A stretch of DNA of 13,015 bases from Bacillota bacterium (GTDB taxonomy: Bacteria > Bacillota_I > Bacilli_A > RFN20 > CAG-826), in NCBI GenBank assembly GCA_023396795.1, contig JAEWUY010000098.1, positions 1 through 13,015 on the forward strand, given 5' to 3'. Below, one piece after another: positions 5,639 to 12,175 of this stretch. How positions within the stretch are numbered: position 1 is the first letter of the stretch; each line of letters starts with the position of its first letter. The position numbers and the translations under genes are program-made. The notes under the pieces were generated by a model. It did no database searches. It had not been told where the DNA came from and saw nothing but the letters and a program-made list of their open reading frames with translations.

Positions 5639-5878
5639 CTATTTAACGCCGATATAAAATTTCGCGCTATAAAACAAATAACTCTCGTCGCTAGTTACAT
5701 AAGCTCCGTCGATTGTTATAACGTAAAGATCATAATCATCGCTGAGAGGTGTGTACTTTAAATCGGTATATAAATCTAATTCGTAATTGGTGGTAACGTC
5801 AAATTCAAGGTAAAAGGACTCAATAACATCGGTAAACGCAACATTAATATAGGCGAGATCATTTTTAATAATGACCAA
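5639..5878 (-). pseudogene. Out-of-frame C-terminal remainder of the DUF4153 membrane protein
   Basis: This frame (stop TAG 5639-5641) continues the domain of the upstream membrane protein after a one-base shift. The switch lies at a run of five T on the plus strand (5862-5866; five A in the message). Restoring one A joins ...VWSLLK to NDLAYINVAFTDVIES..., giving one protein of 582 residues. The remainder (74 residues past the shift) is a beta-rich acidic segment, unlike the low-complexity tail that the unshifted frame reads. It has no ribosome binding site of its own and is not a separate gene. Whether the lesion is a mutation, a sequencing or assembly error, or programmed slippage cannot be told from this single sequence. 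Confidence 0.7.
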
Positions 5879-7386
5879 ACACCCGACTCAGCATCAAAGG
5901 TTGTGCTATATACTCCGCCATCACCTTCTTCTAAAACCGAAGAAACATAAAGGAAGTCCGTATAACCACTTGCGTTCATCGCGCCTAAATCAACAACTGC
6001 CTCATCACAGCCATAATATAAGAAAATTCTTTCTGGATTAGTGTAATAGTCGAGTTCAAAGCCAAACACTTCATAAAAATCTTCGAGTTCAAAATCATCG
6101 GGTAAACAACGAATACGATTAAAACCAATATCGCCAAAAGAAAGAACGTATTGAGAAATGCTTTGTTTTTCTTCTTCTTCTAACTCGTCTGGAGAATGAA
6201 TCACTTCGCCGTTTTCTAACATCCCTAAGTCCGTTAAAAGTTTTTCAAAGCGATTATTCATTGAATAGGTTGTAAGACTTAAGAAATTAACAAAAGGAAT
6301 AAAAGCGACCGTTACGCCAGCAATAATACTTGTCACTCCTAAAATTTGACCGTGGCCAAGGCGAAGTGGCTTTTTAATTACTCGAACAATACTCAAAGCC
6401 AAAAGAGCTATTCCAGCATATAAATAAATACTCGTATTCAAGGTAAAACCTTGGGCGAGCAACGCTACGATAAGTTCATAGAAAAAACCAATTAAAATAG
6501 CCAACATAACAAAAGGCCAGTATTTGTTAAAGAAACGTACGTGAGGATAATCACCCTCAAATTTTTCTAAGAAAAAGTTCATAGCCAAAGTTAAAAAGAC
6601 CGTTACTAAAGCAGATATCAAATAAACAAGACCAAAATAATTACTATTCGCAGGCGAAGTAATAATATAAAAAACCAAGATAGCCGAGAAAATCATAATT
6701 AAGGGCACGATAATAAAAGCAAAAACAGTCCGCCATATATTATGATAATCACCTTCGGTCATCTCATCGTTGAGGTTTGGTATGAAACCAACAAACACCG
6801 GGACGGCCACTAAGCCGATAACAGCAATAAAAAGGTCGATATAAATAAAGTTACTTAGATTTGCCCCAAATAATGCTTCGATACTGGCAAAAATGCCAAA
6901 AAGGCCACCATATAAAACCGCGGCATAAAAGACAGTCAAAAAGATTTTTGTCATTAAAAAAACAAGATAATAAGTAAAGTTTCCTCTTTTTGGAAAATAC
7001 TGGACTAGTAATGCCGCAACTATAATGACTATCCAAGCAATACCCATTCGGAAAACATTAATGACATCGGTAGTGATGAAAACATAACGCATTAATAAAT
7101 AAAAAGAGACGGTAATAACTAAAGCTGCACCACTTAAAAGATAATTCCAAAGTCTTTTAAGACCGATCCGTTCAACGAGTAGTGTTTTAAAAACTAAAAG
7201 CGGCAAAGTAAGCCATAAAAACGGCAAGAGTTCCGTCAGCAAAACAAGGGCTCGATTCGTTTCGAGGTTGATAATGCCAAGAATGACCAAAAGAACGCTA
7301 AGAACAATTGCTTCGGTAAATCTTTTAAAACTGCGAATAAGCGGATCGAGTAAGGATGCTTTTAAAAATAGTGCAAATTTATTCAT
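5776..7386 (-). CDS. DUF4153-like polytopic membrane protein, C-terminus frameshifted
   Basis: As it reads, this is a 536-residue protein with about ten or more transmembrane helices over residues 25-375, then a soluble acidic domain (about 378-508) containing a run of five Glu. The amino end (F-K-R-F-x-E-A-I-x-L-S) and the layout of a long helical bundle plus a carboxyl-terminal extracytoplasmic domain resemble the DUF4153 family of Bacillota, whose function is unknown. The last 28 residues, after K508, look like junk reading frame. The natural carboxyl domain continues in another frame to 5639, and one inserted A at 5862-5866 would restore 582 residues. Start ATG 7384-7386 has an AAGGGGG ribosome binding site. 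No promoter is evident in the 22 bases after the terminator of the small gene upstream, so expression may depend on readthrough. Confidence 0.65.
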   Translation of the reverse strand: MNKFALFLKASLLDPLIRSFKRFTEAIVLSVLLVILGIINLETNRALVLLTELLPFLWLTLPLLVFKTLLVERIGLKRLWNYLLSGAALVITVSFYLLMRYVFITTDVINVFRMGIAWIVIIVAALLVQYFPKRGNFTYYLVFLMTKIFLTVFYAAVLYGGLFGIFASIEALFGANLSNFIYIDLFIAVIGLVAVPVFVGFIPNLNDEMTEGDYHNIWRTVFAFIIVPLIMIFSAILVFYIITSPANSNYFGLVYLISALVTVFLTLAMNFFLEKFEGDYPHVRFFNKYWPFVMLAILIGFFYELIVALLAQGFTLNTSIYLYAGIALLALSIVRVIKKPLRLGHGQILGVTSIIAGVTVAFIPFVNFLSLTTYSMNNRFEKLLTDLGMLENGEVIHSPDELEEEEKQSISQYVLSFGDIGFNRIRCLPDDFELEDFYEVFGFELDYYTNPERIFLYYGCDEAVVDLGAMNASGYTDFLYVSSVLEEGDGGVYSTTFDAESGVWSLLKMISPILMLRLPMLLSPFTLNLTLPPITN

Positions 7387-7408
7387 GATGCCCCCTTGGT
7401 TTGACTAT

Positions 7409-7433
7409 AAAAGTCGTGGTTAACTGCCACGAC
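7409..7433 (-). terminator. Intrinsic terminator of the 43-codon gene
   Basis: The minus strand has a 7-bp perfect stem GTCGTGG/CCACGAC (7427-7433 with 7413-7419), a 7-base loop holding the TAA stop codon, and TTTT at 7412-7409. A stop codon inside a terminator hairpin is seen also at 126-130. The next gene starts 22 bases further on, so incomplete termination may feed it. Confidence 0.7.
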
Positions 7434-7551
7434 GGCTTGTTAAACTACTGCGTTGTGGTTTTTGTTTTACTTTAAGATTTTGGCGGCGAATTTGATTGTT
7501 GCTTGGACCTTGCATAAAGGTTGGAATTTTCTTTTTAGCATCTTTTGCCAT
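7420..7551 (-). CDS. Small, very basic 43-residue protein of unknown function
   Basis: This short gene reads ATG (7549-7551) to TAA (7420-7422). The product begins MAKDAKKKIPTFMQGPSNNQ and continues with a Lys/Arg/Gln-rich stretch ending TSRRGS. It has many Lys and Arg, almost no acidic residues, no cysteine, and no hydrophobic segment long enough for a membrane helix. An AGAGGA ribosome binding site sits 6 bases before the ATG, a promoter lies at 7587-7614, and a terminator overlaps the stop, so it looks like an independent single-gene unit. I do not recognise the family. The composition is like that of disordered nucleic-acid- or ribosome-binding peptides, which is only an inference. It fills the gap between the DUF4153 gene and the ABC permease gene. 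Confidence 0.65.
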   Translation of the reverse strand: MAKDAKKKIPTFMQGPSNNQIRRQNLKVKQKPQRSSLTSRRGS

Positions 7552-7586
7552 AATGTTTCCTCTTATTTTTATTCTATTTTCATATT

Positions 7587-7614
7587 AGCATAACAAAGAA
7601 ATAACTATTCTCAA
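7587..7614 (-). promoter_or_regulatory. Promoter of the 43-codon gene
   Basis: On the minus strand TTGAGA (7609-7614) and TATGCT (7587-7592) are 16 bases apart, and TGT precedes the -10, making an extended -10 box. The leader would be about 30 bases and carries the AGAGGA ribosome binding site. The -35 and -10 variants resemble those of the kinase-pair promoter at 1100-1128. Confidence 0.55.
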
Positions 7615-7634
7615 ATCGTTTATAAATATCGCTT

Positions 7635-9200
7635 CTATACTTCCATTTTTTGAAGACGTTTAGAAGCGCTTTTATGCATCGGAAGATAAATCAAAAAGGC
7701 AATAACGGCATTGAGTATACTCAACAAAAGGATAGGCAAAGCAAGAGAAGAAACAGGAATGAGCATCAAGGCAAATAGCAAGGCGCCATCGAATATAATA
7801 ATACCAAAGCCCGAGAAAACTGCGATAAAAGCCGACATGCTTTGTTTAATAACTTCGGCTTCGGTTTTAAAATCAAAACGCGGAAAGAAAAGGTTAAGCC
7901 AAGCAAAGAAAATCGATGTTAAGATGGCAAACGAAATAATAACTAAAAGGCTTGCTAGACTTGTCCATAAATCAAGTCCAAGGCCAATAACGGCAAAGGG
8001 GAAAGCTAGAAGGACAACAGAAAATTCTAAAACAAGATTAAAAATAATCTTCGCACTCATAATAACTTCGCCTCTAATCGGCAGTGTCTTGAGTAGACCA
8101 AAATTTTTGCCTTCAAGTGAAAGGCTAACTGCTGGGGTATAAACAGTAACAAGACAAAAAGCAAAGAAGCCTAAAAGAAAGAAAGGCCCAAAGGGGTTGA
8201 TCAATGATAAAACTTCATTTTTAAAAATAAAAGCCGCAACCGCACCTATTAAGAGCATGATCAACCCAAAGGCGCAGTTAAATATGTAAATCGGTGTTCC
8301 AAAAAAACGACTCCATTCTTTTTTAATAAGAGCTGAAAGAACTGGTGTTTGGCGAACGTTTTTACTTTTAATAATTACTTGTTTGTTGGCGGTTCTGTTT
8401 TGATTTGTTTTGACACTAAGTTTAGAAATGATAAAAAGAAAGATAACAAAAAAGCCTAAATGGCTGAGAAATAAATAAGTAAAATTGAGGAGATTCCCGT
8501 CGTATACTGCCGAAGCATACCATTCATTGGGCAAGTATATACTGGAAATTGATTCTATAACCCATACAGGAATCATCGACCCTGTTTCAGCAGCAATACT
8601 GCCAATCATTGAAACACCAAAAATGACAAGAAAAATGACAAACATTAAAATCGTCTGCATTAAATTAGCATGAGCAAAATGTTTTGAAACTCGCGAAATA
8701 AGAAGCGATAAAAAGGAACCTAAAATAATTGCCGGTAGTGGCAAAATCAAAAAACCTAATAATAAGTAAATAAATCCGACGAAGTTGAAGGCTGTAAAGA
8801 TGTAATAAACGATGAAAATAGGAAGCGTAAGAACAAAGATAAAAACATAGATAAAAACTAACATTGTTGCAAGTTTTGCTAAAAGCAAAGAAATGGGTTT
8901 TATCGGTAAGGCTCCAACAACTTCATAGTCTTTAAATTGAAAGATAAAACCATTAGCCTGCAAAAGAGCAAACAAAAAGGCCAAACCCGTCGCATATGAG
9001 GCAACGTAAAGCATAAGCTCGCGCGTTAACTGCATTTGATAAAACATCATTCCCGTTGAAAAGCCAATACTTAAAAAGGAATATAGAAAAAGAATACCAA
9101 AAGCAATGATGCGACCTTTGGATTTCGCAACTTTGGATCCAAAAAGACGACTTGGTCCATAACTTTCTTTAAGAAATATTTTTAGTAATTTAAAAAACAC
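7635..9200 (-). CDS. ABC-2-type exporter permease
   Basis: This polytopic membrane protein (about 521 residues from the chosen start) has roughly 12 transmembrane helices in two halves separated by a basic cytoplasmic stretch (around residues 280-300). A later cytoplasmic segment contains FPRFDFKTEAEVIKQ, typical of large Bacillota ABC exporter permeases paired with a single ATPase. It forms one transporter with the ATPase encoded immediately upstream. The start is put at GTG 9198-9200, one base after the ATPase stop (9202-9204), because a GGAGA ribosome binding site lies 8-9 bases before it. The frame is open further to a TTG at 9228-9230, which would add 10 residues and overlap the ATPase gene, but no ribosome binding site precedes that codon. 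Substrate unknown; the family exports varied hydrophobic compounds and peptides. Confidence 0.8.
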   Translation of the reverse strand: MFFKLLKIFLKESYGPSRLFGSKVAKSKGRIIAFGILFLYSFLSIGFSTGMMFYQMQLTRELMLYVASYATGLAFLFALLQANGFIFQFKDYEVVGALPIKPISLLLAKLATMLVFIYVFIFVLTLPIFIVYYIFTAFNFVGFIYLLLGFLILPLPAIILGSFLSLLISRVSKHFAHANLMQTILMFVIFLVIFGVSMIGSIAAETGSMIPVWVIESISSIYLPNEWYASAVYDGNLLNFTYLFLSHLGFFVIFLFIISKLSVKTNQNRTANKQVIIKSKNVRQTPVLSALIKKEWSRFFGTPIYIFNCAFGLIMLLIGAVAAFIFKNEVLSLINPFGPFFLLGFFAFCLVTVYTPAVSLSLEGKNFGLLKTLPIRGEVIMSAKIIFNLVLEFSVVLLAFPFAVIGLGLDLWTSLASLLVIISFAILTSIFFAWLNLFFPRFDFKTEAEVIKQSMSAFIAVFSGFGIIIFDGALLFALMLIPVSSLALPILLLSILNAVIAFLIYLPMHKSASKRLQKMEV

Positions 9201-9201
9201 C

Positions 9202-9906
9202 TTAAGCAATCTCCATAAAGAAATTCTCAAGAGAACGGTCTTTTAATACTTCGTGTGTTCGGCCATCGGCAATGATTTCTCCCTGTTTAATAATGGCGAT
9301 TTTATTGCAAAGCTTTTCAACAACCTCAAGCACGTGGGATGAAAACAAAATGATTGTTCCGGAGTCCGTTATTTCTTTAAACGTTTGCTTTAAAGCAAAA
9401 GCGGCTTTCGGATCCAATCCAACGAATGGCTCATCGAGCAAAATTAATTTCGGTTCGTGAACTAAAGCAGCAATCAAGGCAACTTTTTGCTTCATGCCAT
9501 GCGAATAGGTCGAAATCGGCTTATTTAATGCATCAATCATTTCAAATTGAGTTGCGTACTTATCGATAAGTTCATTCCGACGCGCAAGCGAAACAGCAAA
9601 GGCGTCTGAAATGAAATCAATAAACTGTCGCCCCGATAAGGTTTCGTATAAGTCAGGATGATCAGGAATATAAGCCATTAACTTTTTAAATTCAATCGGG
9701 TCTTGAGCAATTGTGTGTCCATCAAAAGTAATTGAGCCGCTATCAAAAGAAATGATACCGGCAATTGATTTAATAAGCGTTGTTTTTCCCGCTCCATTCG
9801 GACCAACAAAACCGTATAAATCTCCTGGTTCTAGAGTTAACGAAATATCATTAATAGCTAGTTTCTTTTTATCGTATGATTTGCTAACATTTTTAATTTC
9901 TAACAT
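9202..9906 (-). CDS. ABC transporter ATP-binding protein
   Basis: This 234-residue nucleotide-binding subunit has every core motif: Walker A GPNGAGKT at residues 35-42, signature YSHGMKQK at 134-141, Walker B LILLDE at 154-159 followed by the D-loop GLDP, and the H-loop His at 191 in FSSH. The Q-loop position has Asp in IPDHPDLYETL (D82), a change common in exporters of this subfamily. It powers the permease encoded just downstream, whose start overlaps or abuts this stop. ATG 9904-9906 is preceded by a GGGGGAT ribosome binding site, and an extended -10 box lies at 9933-9938. Located on the cytoplasmic face of the membrane complex. Substrate not predictable. Confidence 0.93.
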   Translation of the reverse strand: MLEIKNVSKSYDKKKLAINDISLTLEPGDLYGFVGPNGAGKTTLIKSIAGIISFDSGSITFDGHTIAQDPIEFKKLMAYIPDHPDLYETLSGRQFIDFISDAFAVSLARRNELIDKYATQFEMIDALNKPISTYSHGMKQKVALIAALVHEPKLILLDEPFVGLDPKAAFALKQTFKEITDSGTIILFSSHVLEVVEKLCNKIAIIKQGEIIADGRTHEVLKDRSLENFFMEIA

Positions 9907-9932
9907 GGTTGATCCCCCGTTTTTTCAAGATT

Positions 9933-9941
9933 ATCATAACA
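9933..9941 (-). promoter_or_regulatory. Extended -10 box for the ABC transporter genes
   Basis: On the minus strand TGT followed by TATGAT (9933-9938) gives an extended -10 matching consensus at 5 of 6. No convincing -35 box is seen upstream, where the DNA is almost pure A+T. The leader would be about 20 bases. Confidence 0.4.
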
Positions 9942-9972
9942 AAAATCGAAATGTATTTATATATTTATAAAT

Positions 9973-9997
9973 AAAAAGTTTGCTTTGCTTAGTAAAC
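9973..9997 (-). terminator. Weak intrinsic terminator after the DUF975 gene
   Basis: On the minus strand an imperfect hairpin GTTTACT...AGCAAAC (9978-9997, one A-C mismatch) is followed by TTTTT (9977-9973) and then ATTTAT. The position after the DUF975 stop fits, but the stem is short. Confidence 0.35.
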
Positions 9998-10010
9998 GTA
10001 TTTCTAAAAA

Positions 10011-10580
10011 CTAATAATTGCTTTTGATTTCTTGGTAAAAAGCGTATTTGGCAAGTTCAATTTTCGGCGCTAACCAATAAAAAAGAATACCGAAAGTAAG
10101 TATCGAAAGAATAAACCAGACAATATAGCTTAAATACAAGCAGAAAAGTCGTCCCTTATTTCCGTCCATGATTTTACGACTACGGGTAATTACGTCTTCA
10201 TAATACATATTGGGATTATCTAATTGAATGAAATAAATCATCGCATATGAAAATGATTTAATAATTCCGGGAATAAGAAAAAGCAATGACCAAAGAAACA
10301 AATATATCTGACTAACTAGGCCAAGCAAAATGGCATTACCAATTTTGTTGTCAAAGCCTTTAAAAATTGTCGGAATATTTGGCCTTCCACCTCGATAAAT
10401 ATCTTCAATAAACATTGCATAGCCAAGATAGAGTGGTCCACCGAGAATAAACATGCCAATGCCGCCGATAGAGTTTAAAGCCGCAACCACAAGACTGAAG
10501 AGAAAATAAGCAAGAGCGGCTTCGTTCCATTTTCCGTTTAGTTTTTCATCTGCTGTGCGTTTAAATTCGTAAATATCCAT
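10011..10580 (-). CDS. DUF975-family membrane protein
   Basis: This 189-residue protein has about five transmembrane segments. It matches the DUF975 family by the LIPGIIKSFSYAMIYF block, the following D-N-P...I-T-R-S-R-K-I-M-D-G-x-K-G-R-L-F segment and a last helix with L-T-F-G-I-L-F-Y-W-L-A-P. The function of the family is unknown; members are common in Bacillota and are often near transport or stress genes. The start is ATG 10578-10580, because GGGGGA lies about 8 bases upstream. The open frame extends 10 codons further to 10610, but that stretch contains the TATAAT promoter box and so is untranslated. It appears to be a single-gene unit between two terminators. Confidence 0.82.
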   Translation of the reverse strand: MDIYEFKRTADEKLNGKWNEAALAYFLFSLVVAALNSIGGIGMFILGGPLYLGYAMFIEDIYRGGRPNIPTIFKGFDNKIGNAILLGLVSQIYLFLWSLLFLIPGIIKSFSYAMIYFIQLDNPNMYYEDVITRSRKIMDGNKGRLFCLYLSYIVWFILSILTFGILFYWLAPKIELAKYAFYQEIKSNY

Positions 10581-10599
10581 ATTAATTTCCCCCGCGGTT

Positions 10600-10605
10600 A
10601 TTATA
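10600..10605 (-). promoter_or_regulatory. -10 box of the DUF975 gene
   Basis: TATAAT on the minus strand, preceded by an AT-rich spacer and only a poor -35 (TTATTA at 17 bases). The expected start near 10593 gives a leader of about 13 bases with the GGGGGA ribosome binding site, which supports the ATG at 10580 over one at 10610. Confidence 0.45.
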
Positions 10606-10626
10606 TACATAACGAATAGTAATAAT

Positions 10627-10653
10627 AAAAGAAAAACCAGTAATTAACTGGTT
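10627..10653 (-). terminator. Intrinsic terminator after the small GNAT gene
   Basis: The minus strand has a 7-bp perfect stem AACCAGT/ACTGGTT with a 5-base loop (10635-10653), followed by a T-rich tract (10636 down to 10627, TTTTTCTTTT). It lies 23 bases after the stop codon of the gene at 10676. Confidence 0.75.
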
Positions 10654-10675
10654 ATATCTTTTTAATGAGTCGTAA

Positions 10676-11002
10676 TTATAAAGGGCAGGCTTCAACTTTG
10701 TTTTTTTGAATAATCGGGTCAGACAGTAGAACATCGCTATATGATTTTGACATTTCCATAATGTCTTTGGCAAACGGGCAAGTTGGAATAATTTTCAAGT
10801 TGTTTTCGCGAGCGTACGACACGACACGATCAACTAGAATTTTTCCCATTCCTTGTCCCCGCAATGAACGATTGACATACGTGTGATCAAGAATAATGAT
10901 GTTGTCTTTATGTTTTTTAAAGGTGACTTCAGCTAATGCTTGTTCTTCATTATCACCCATATAGAAGCGATCTTTATTTTTACCAAAAATTAATTTTTCC
11001 AT
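10676..11002 (-). CDS. Small GNAT-type N-acetyltransferase (YidJ/Acetyltransf_CG-like)
   Basis: This 108-residue protein belongs to the short GCN5-related acetyltransferase group. It has the D-H-T-Y-V strand at 39-43, the acetyl-CoA pyrophosphate loop RGQGMG at 48-53, and the I-I-P-T-C-P-F-A segment at 70-77 with the group's conserved Cys-Pro (C74). Relatives lack a large substrate-binding domain and their substrates are mostly unknown. The start is taken at ATG 11000-11002, preceded by GGAGGA at normal spacing. The frame stays open to a TTG at 11015-11017, which would place that ribosome binding site inside the gene, so it is rejected. A terminator follows. The gap upstream (11003-11115) holds a perfect palindrome GTTTTTAAAAAC at 11032-11043 and no clear promoter. 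Confidence 0.8.
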   Translation of the reverse strand: MEKLIFGKNKDRFYMGDNEEQALAEVTFKKHKDNIIILDHTYVNRSLRGQGMGKILVDRVVSYARENNLKIIPTCPFAKDIMEMSKSYSDVLLSDPIIQKNKVEACPL

Positions 11003-11031
11003 TTTATGTTCCTCCAATAAATTATCTATGT

Positions 11032-11043
11032 GTTTTTAAAAAC
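11032..11043. repeat. 12-bp AT-rich palindrome upstream of the small GNAT gene
   Basis: GTTTTTAAAAAC is a perfect palindrome 30 bases before the ATG of the small GNAT gene. It may be an operator, or simply an A/T-run pair that arises easily in AT-rich DNA. Confidence 0.25.
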
Positions 11044-11115
11044 GTCTTTTATCTTGACTATATTTTACGACATTAAAAAGGTAGGCAGAAGCAATATGCT
11101 TATCAATTAACGTCT

Positions 11116-11709
11116 TTAGGCAAAAAGAAGATCATATGCTTCAACATCTTCTTTTTTAATGTTTGTATAGACCTCAGAAACAATAAAAGTTCCATTTTTA
11201 TCTTTTAGATAACCTGGCTGAAGCTCGTGGGCCATTAAAGCATCTAAATAAGTTCCCTCAGGTGTAGTAATGTTGAACTCTTGACAGCGATGAAAACCCA
11301 AACGAGGATAATAGTTTGGTTCGCCATAAATAATAGCGGCTGAATAGCCAAGTCGCTTTGCCTCTTTCAAAGTTTCGCGTATAAGTAAAGCACCAATCCC
11401 TAGTTTTTGAAAATCAGGATCGACTGCTAATGGTCCGAACGTAATTACTTCATGGATTTTTTGAGCGCTGACAATTTTCGATTTTGCATAATAGATAGCG
11501 CCCACAATTTTGTTCTTATAAACCGCTAGTCGTGTCAATTTTGGAATGTAATCATCGTGAAGCCTTAATTGTTTTGTCAAATAGTGCTCATCAGCACCCG
11601 GCTTATATAAATCCCAAAAAGCGCGACGAATCATCGCTTCGCATATTAGATAATCATTTATTTCTTCTTTTCGAATACTAACTTTCTTTAAATCGACTAA
11701 ATTATTCAA
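11116..11709 (-). CDS. GNAT-family N-acetyltransferase, YhbS-like
   Basis: This 197-residue protein is an acetyl-CoA-dependent N-acetyltransferase of the YhbS type. It has an amino-terminal R-R-A-F-W substrate-side helix, the FGPLAVDPDFQKLGIGALLI core (91-110) with the Q-x-x-G-I-G-A acetyl-CoA loop at 101-107, and the GEPNYYPRLGF motif (129-139) characteristic of this subgroup. The carboxyl half (A-L-M-A-H-E-L-x-P-G) is also as in YhbS relatives. Substrate unknown. No ATG is available near the amino end, so the start is TTG 11707-11709, supported by AAAGGAG 9 bases upstream. That ribosome binding site lies in the last codons of the preceding gene, whose TAA (11702-11704) overlaps this start by 8 bases, so the two are translationally coupled. 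Confidence 0.82.
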   Translation of the reverse strand: MNNLVDLKKVSIRKEEINDYLICEAMIRRAFWDLYKPGADEHYLTKQLRLHDDYIPKLTRLAVYKNKIVGAIYYAKSKIVSAQKIHEVITFGPLAVDPDFQKLGIGALLIRETLKEAKRLGYSAAIIYGEPNYYPRLGFHRCQEFNITTPEGTYLDALMAHELQPGYLKDKNGTFIVSEVYTNIKKEDVEAYDLLFA

Positions 11710-12076
11710 GGACGGTTACTCCTTTTGTCAAAACTAAACGCAATTTGATTTTTGCCCCTTCACCAACAATACGAAGACGATTAAAACCTTTTTCAAGTTT
11801 GACTATTTTTGATTCTTGGCCGGTGCCAGAAATCAATGTGGTGATTAAATCCTTGCGCACAAGTATTAATTTACCTCTCCCACTACTTACTTCCATCTCA
11901 AGATCAAAACGACAAGTGGTGTTGTCGCGCATCCAAAAAATGCCAATCGTTTTGACTCCACTAAATGATTCGGTTCGTAAGGAAACATGATTTCCTCTTT
12001 GCCCGCCAATCATAACGACAGCTCTCATATTATTAACACAACTTGCTAATCGTCGTTGATCATTCCAAATATCCAT
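11702..12076 (-). CDS. Hypothetical beta-rich 124-residue protein
   Basis: I do not recognise this protein. It starts with a short basic segment (about 1-20), then alternates short hydrophobic strands and turns: V-V-M-I-G-G, V-K-T-I-G-I-F-W, F-D-L-E-M-E-V, K-L-I-L-V, I-V-K-L-E-K-G-F-N-R-L-R-I-V and I-K-L-R-L-V-L. This strand pattern with the S-G-R-G-K turn looks like a small beta-sandwich. There is no signal peptide, transmembrane helix or cysteine pair suggesting export; it is probably cytosolic and basic. ATG 12074-12076 has an AAGGGG ribosome binding site. It is the first gene of a two-gene unit and overlaps the start of the YhbS-like acetyltransferase, so a functional link such as acting as a partner or substrate carrier is possible but unproven. 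No strong promoter was found in the AT-rich gap after the terminator at 12131-12160. Confidence 0.65.
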   Translation of the reverse strand: MDIWNDQRRLASCVNNMRAVVMIGGQRGNHVSLRTESFSGVKTIGIFWMRDNTTCRFDLEMEVSSGRGKLILVRKDLITTLISGTGQESKIVKLEKGFNRLRIVGEGAKIKLRLVLTKGVTVLE

Positions 12077-12130
12077 GCAATTACCCCTTAATTATTGTAA
12101 TGCTCGACTATTTTATAAAAAAGCAAAATC

Positions 12131-12160
12131 AAAAAAGATTGCCTTTAACAGCAACCTTTT
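12131..12160 (-). terminator. Intrinsic terminator of the carbamoyltransferase gene
   Basis: The minus strand has the stem GGTTGC/GCAATC with one G-U pair and an 8-base loop (12137-12156), flanked by an A-run (complement of 12157-12160) and TTTTTT (12136-12131). It lies 20 bases after the stop codon. Confidence 0.75.
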
Positions 12161-12175
12161 TAAGAATTTTTTTAA

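Noticed and set aside
7711..8142. Plus-strand open frame of 143 codons opposite the ABC permease.
   Set aside because: It is antisense to a conserved membrane protein, with Lys/Ser/Ala-rich composition typical of the complement of hydrophobic codons, and no ribosome binding site.
9201..9230. TTG start at 9230 for the ABC permease.
   Set aside because: No ribosome binding site precedes it; the GTG at 9198-9200 has GGAGA at proper spacing right after the ATPase stop.
10581..10610. Upstream start at 10610 for the DUF975 gene.
   Set aside because: That segment contains the TATAAT promoter box, and the ATG at 10578-10580 has a GGGGGA ribosome binding site.
11084..11115. Hairpin AAGCA/TGCTT after the YhbS-like gene as a terminator.
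   Set aside because: The stem is only 5 bp with a 3-base loop and is not followed directly by a T-run on the minus strand.
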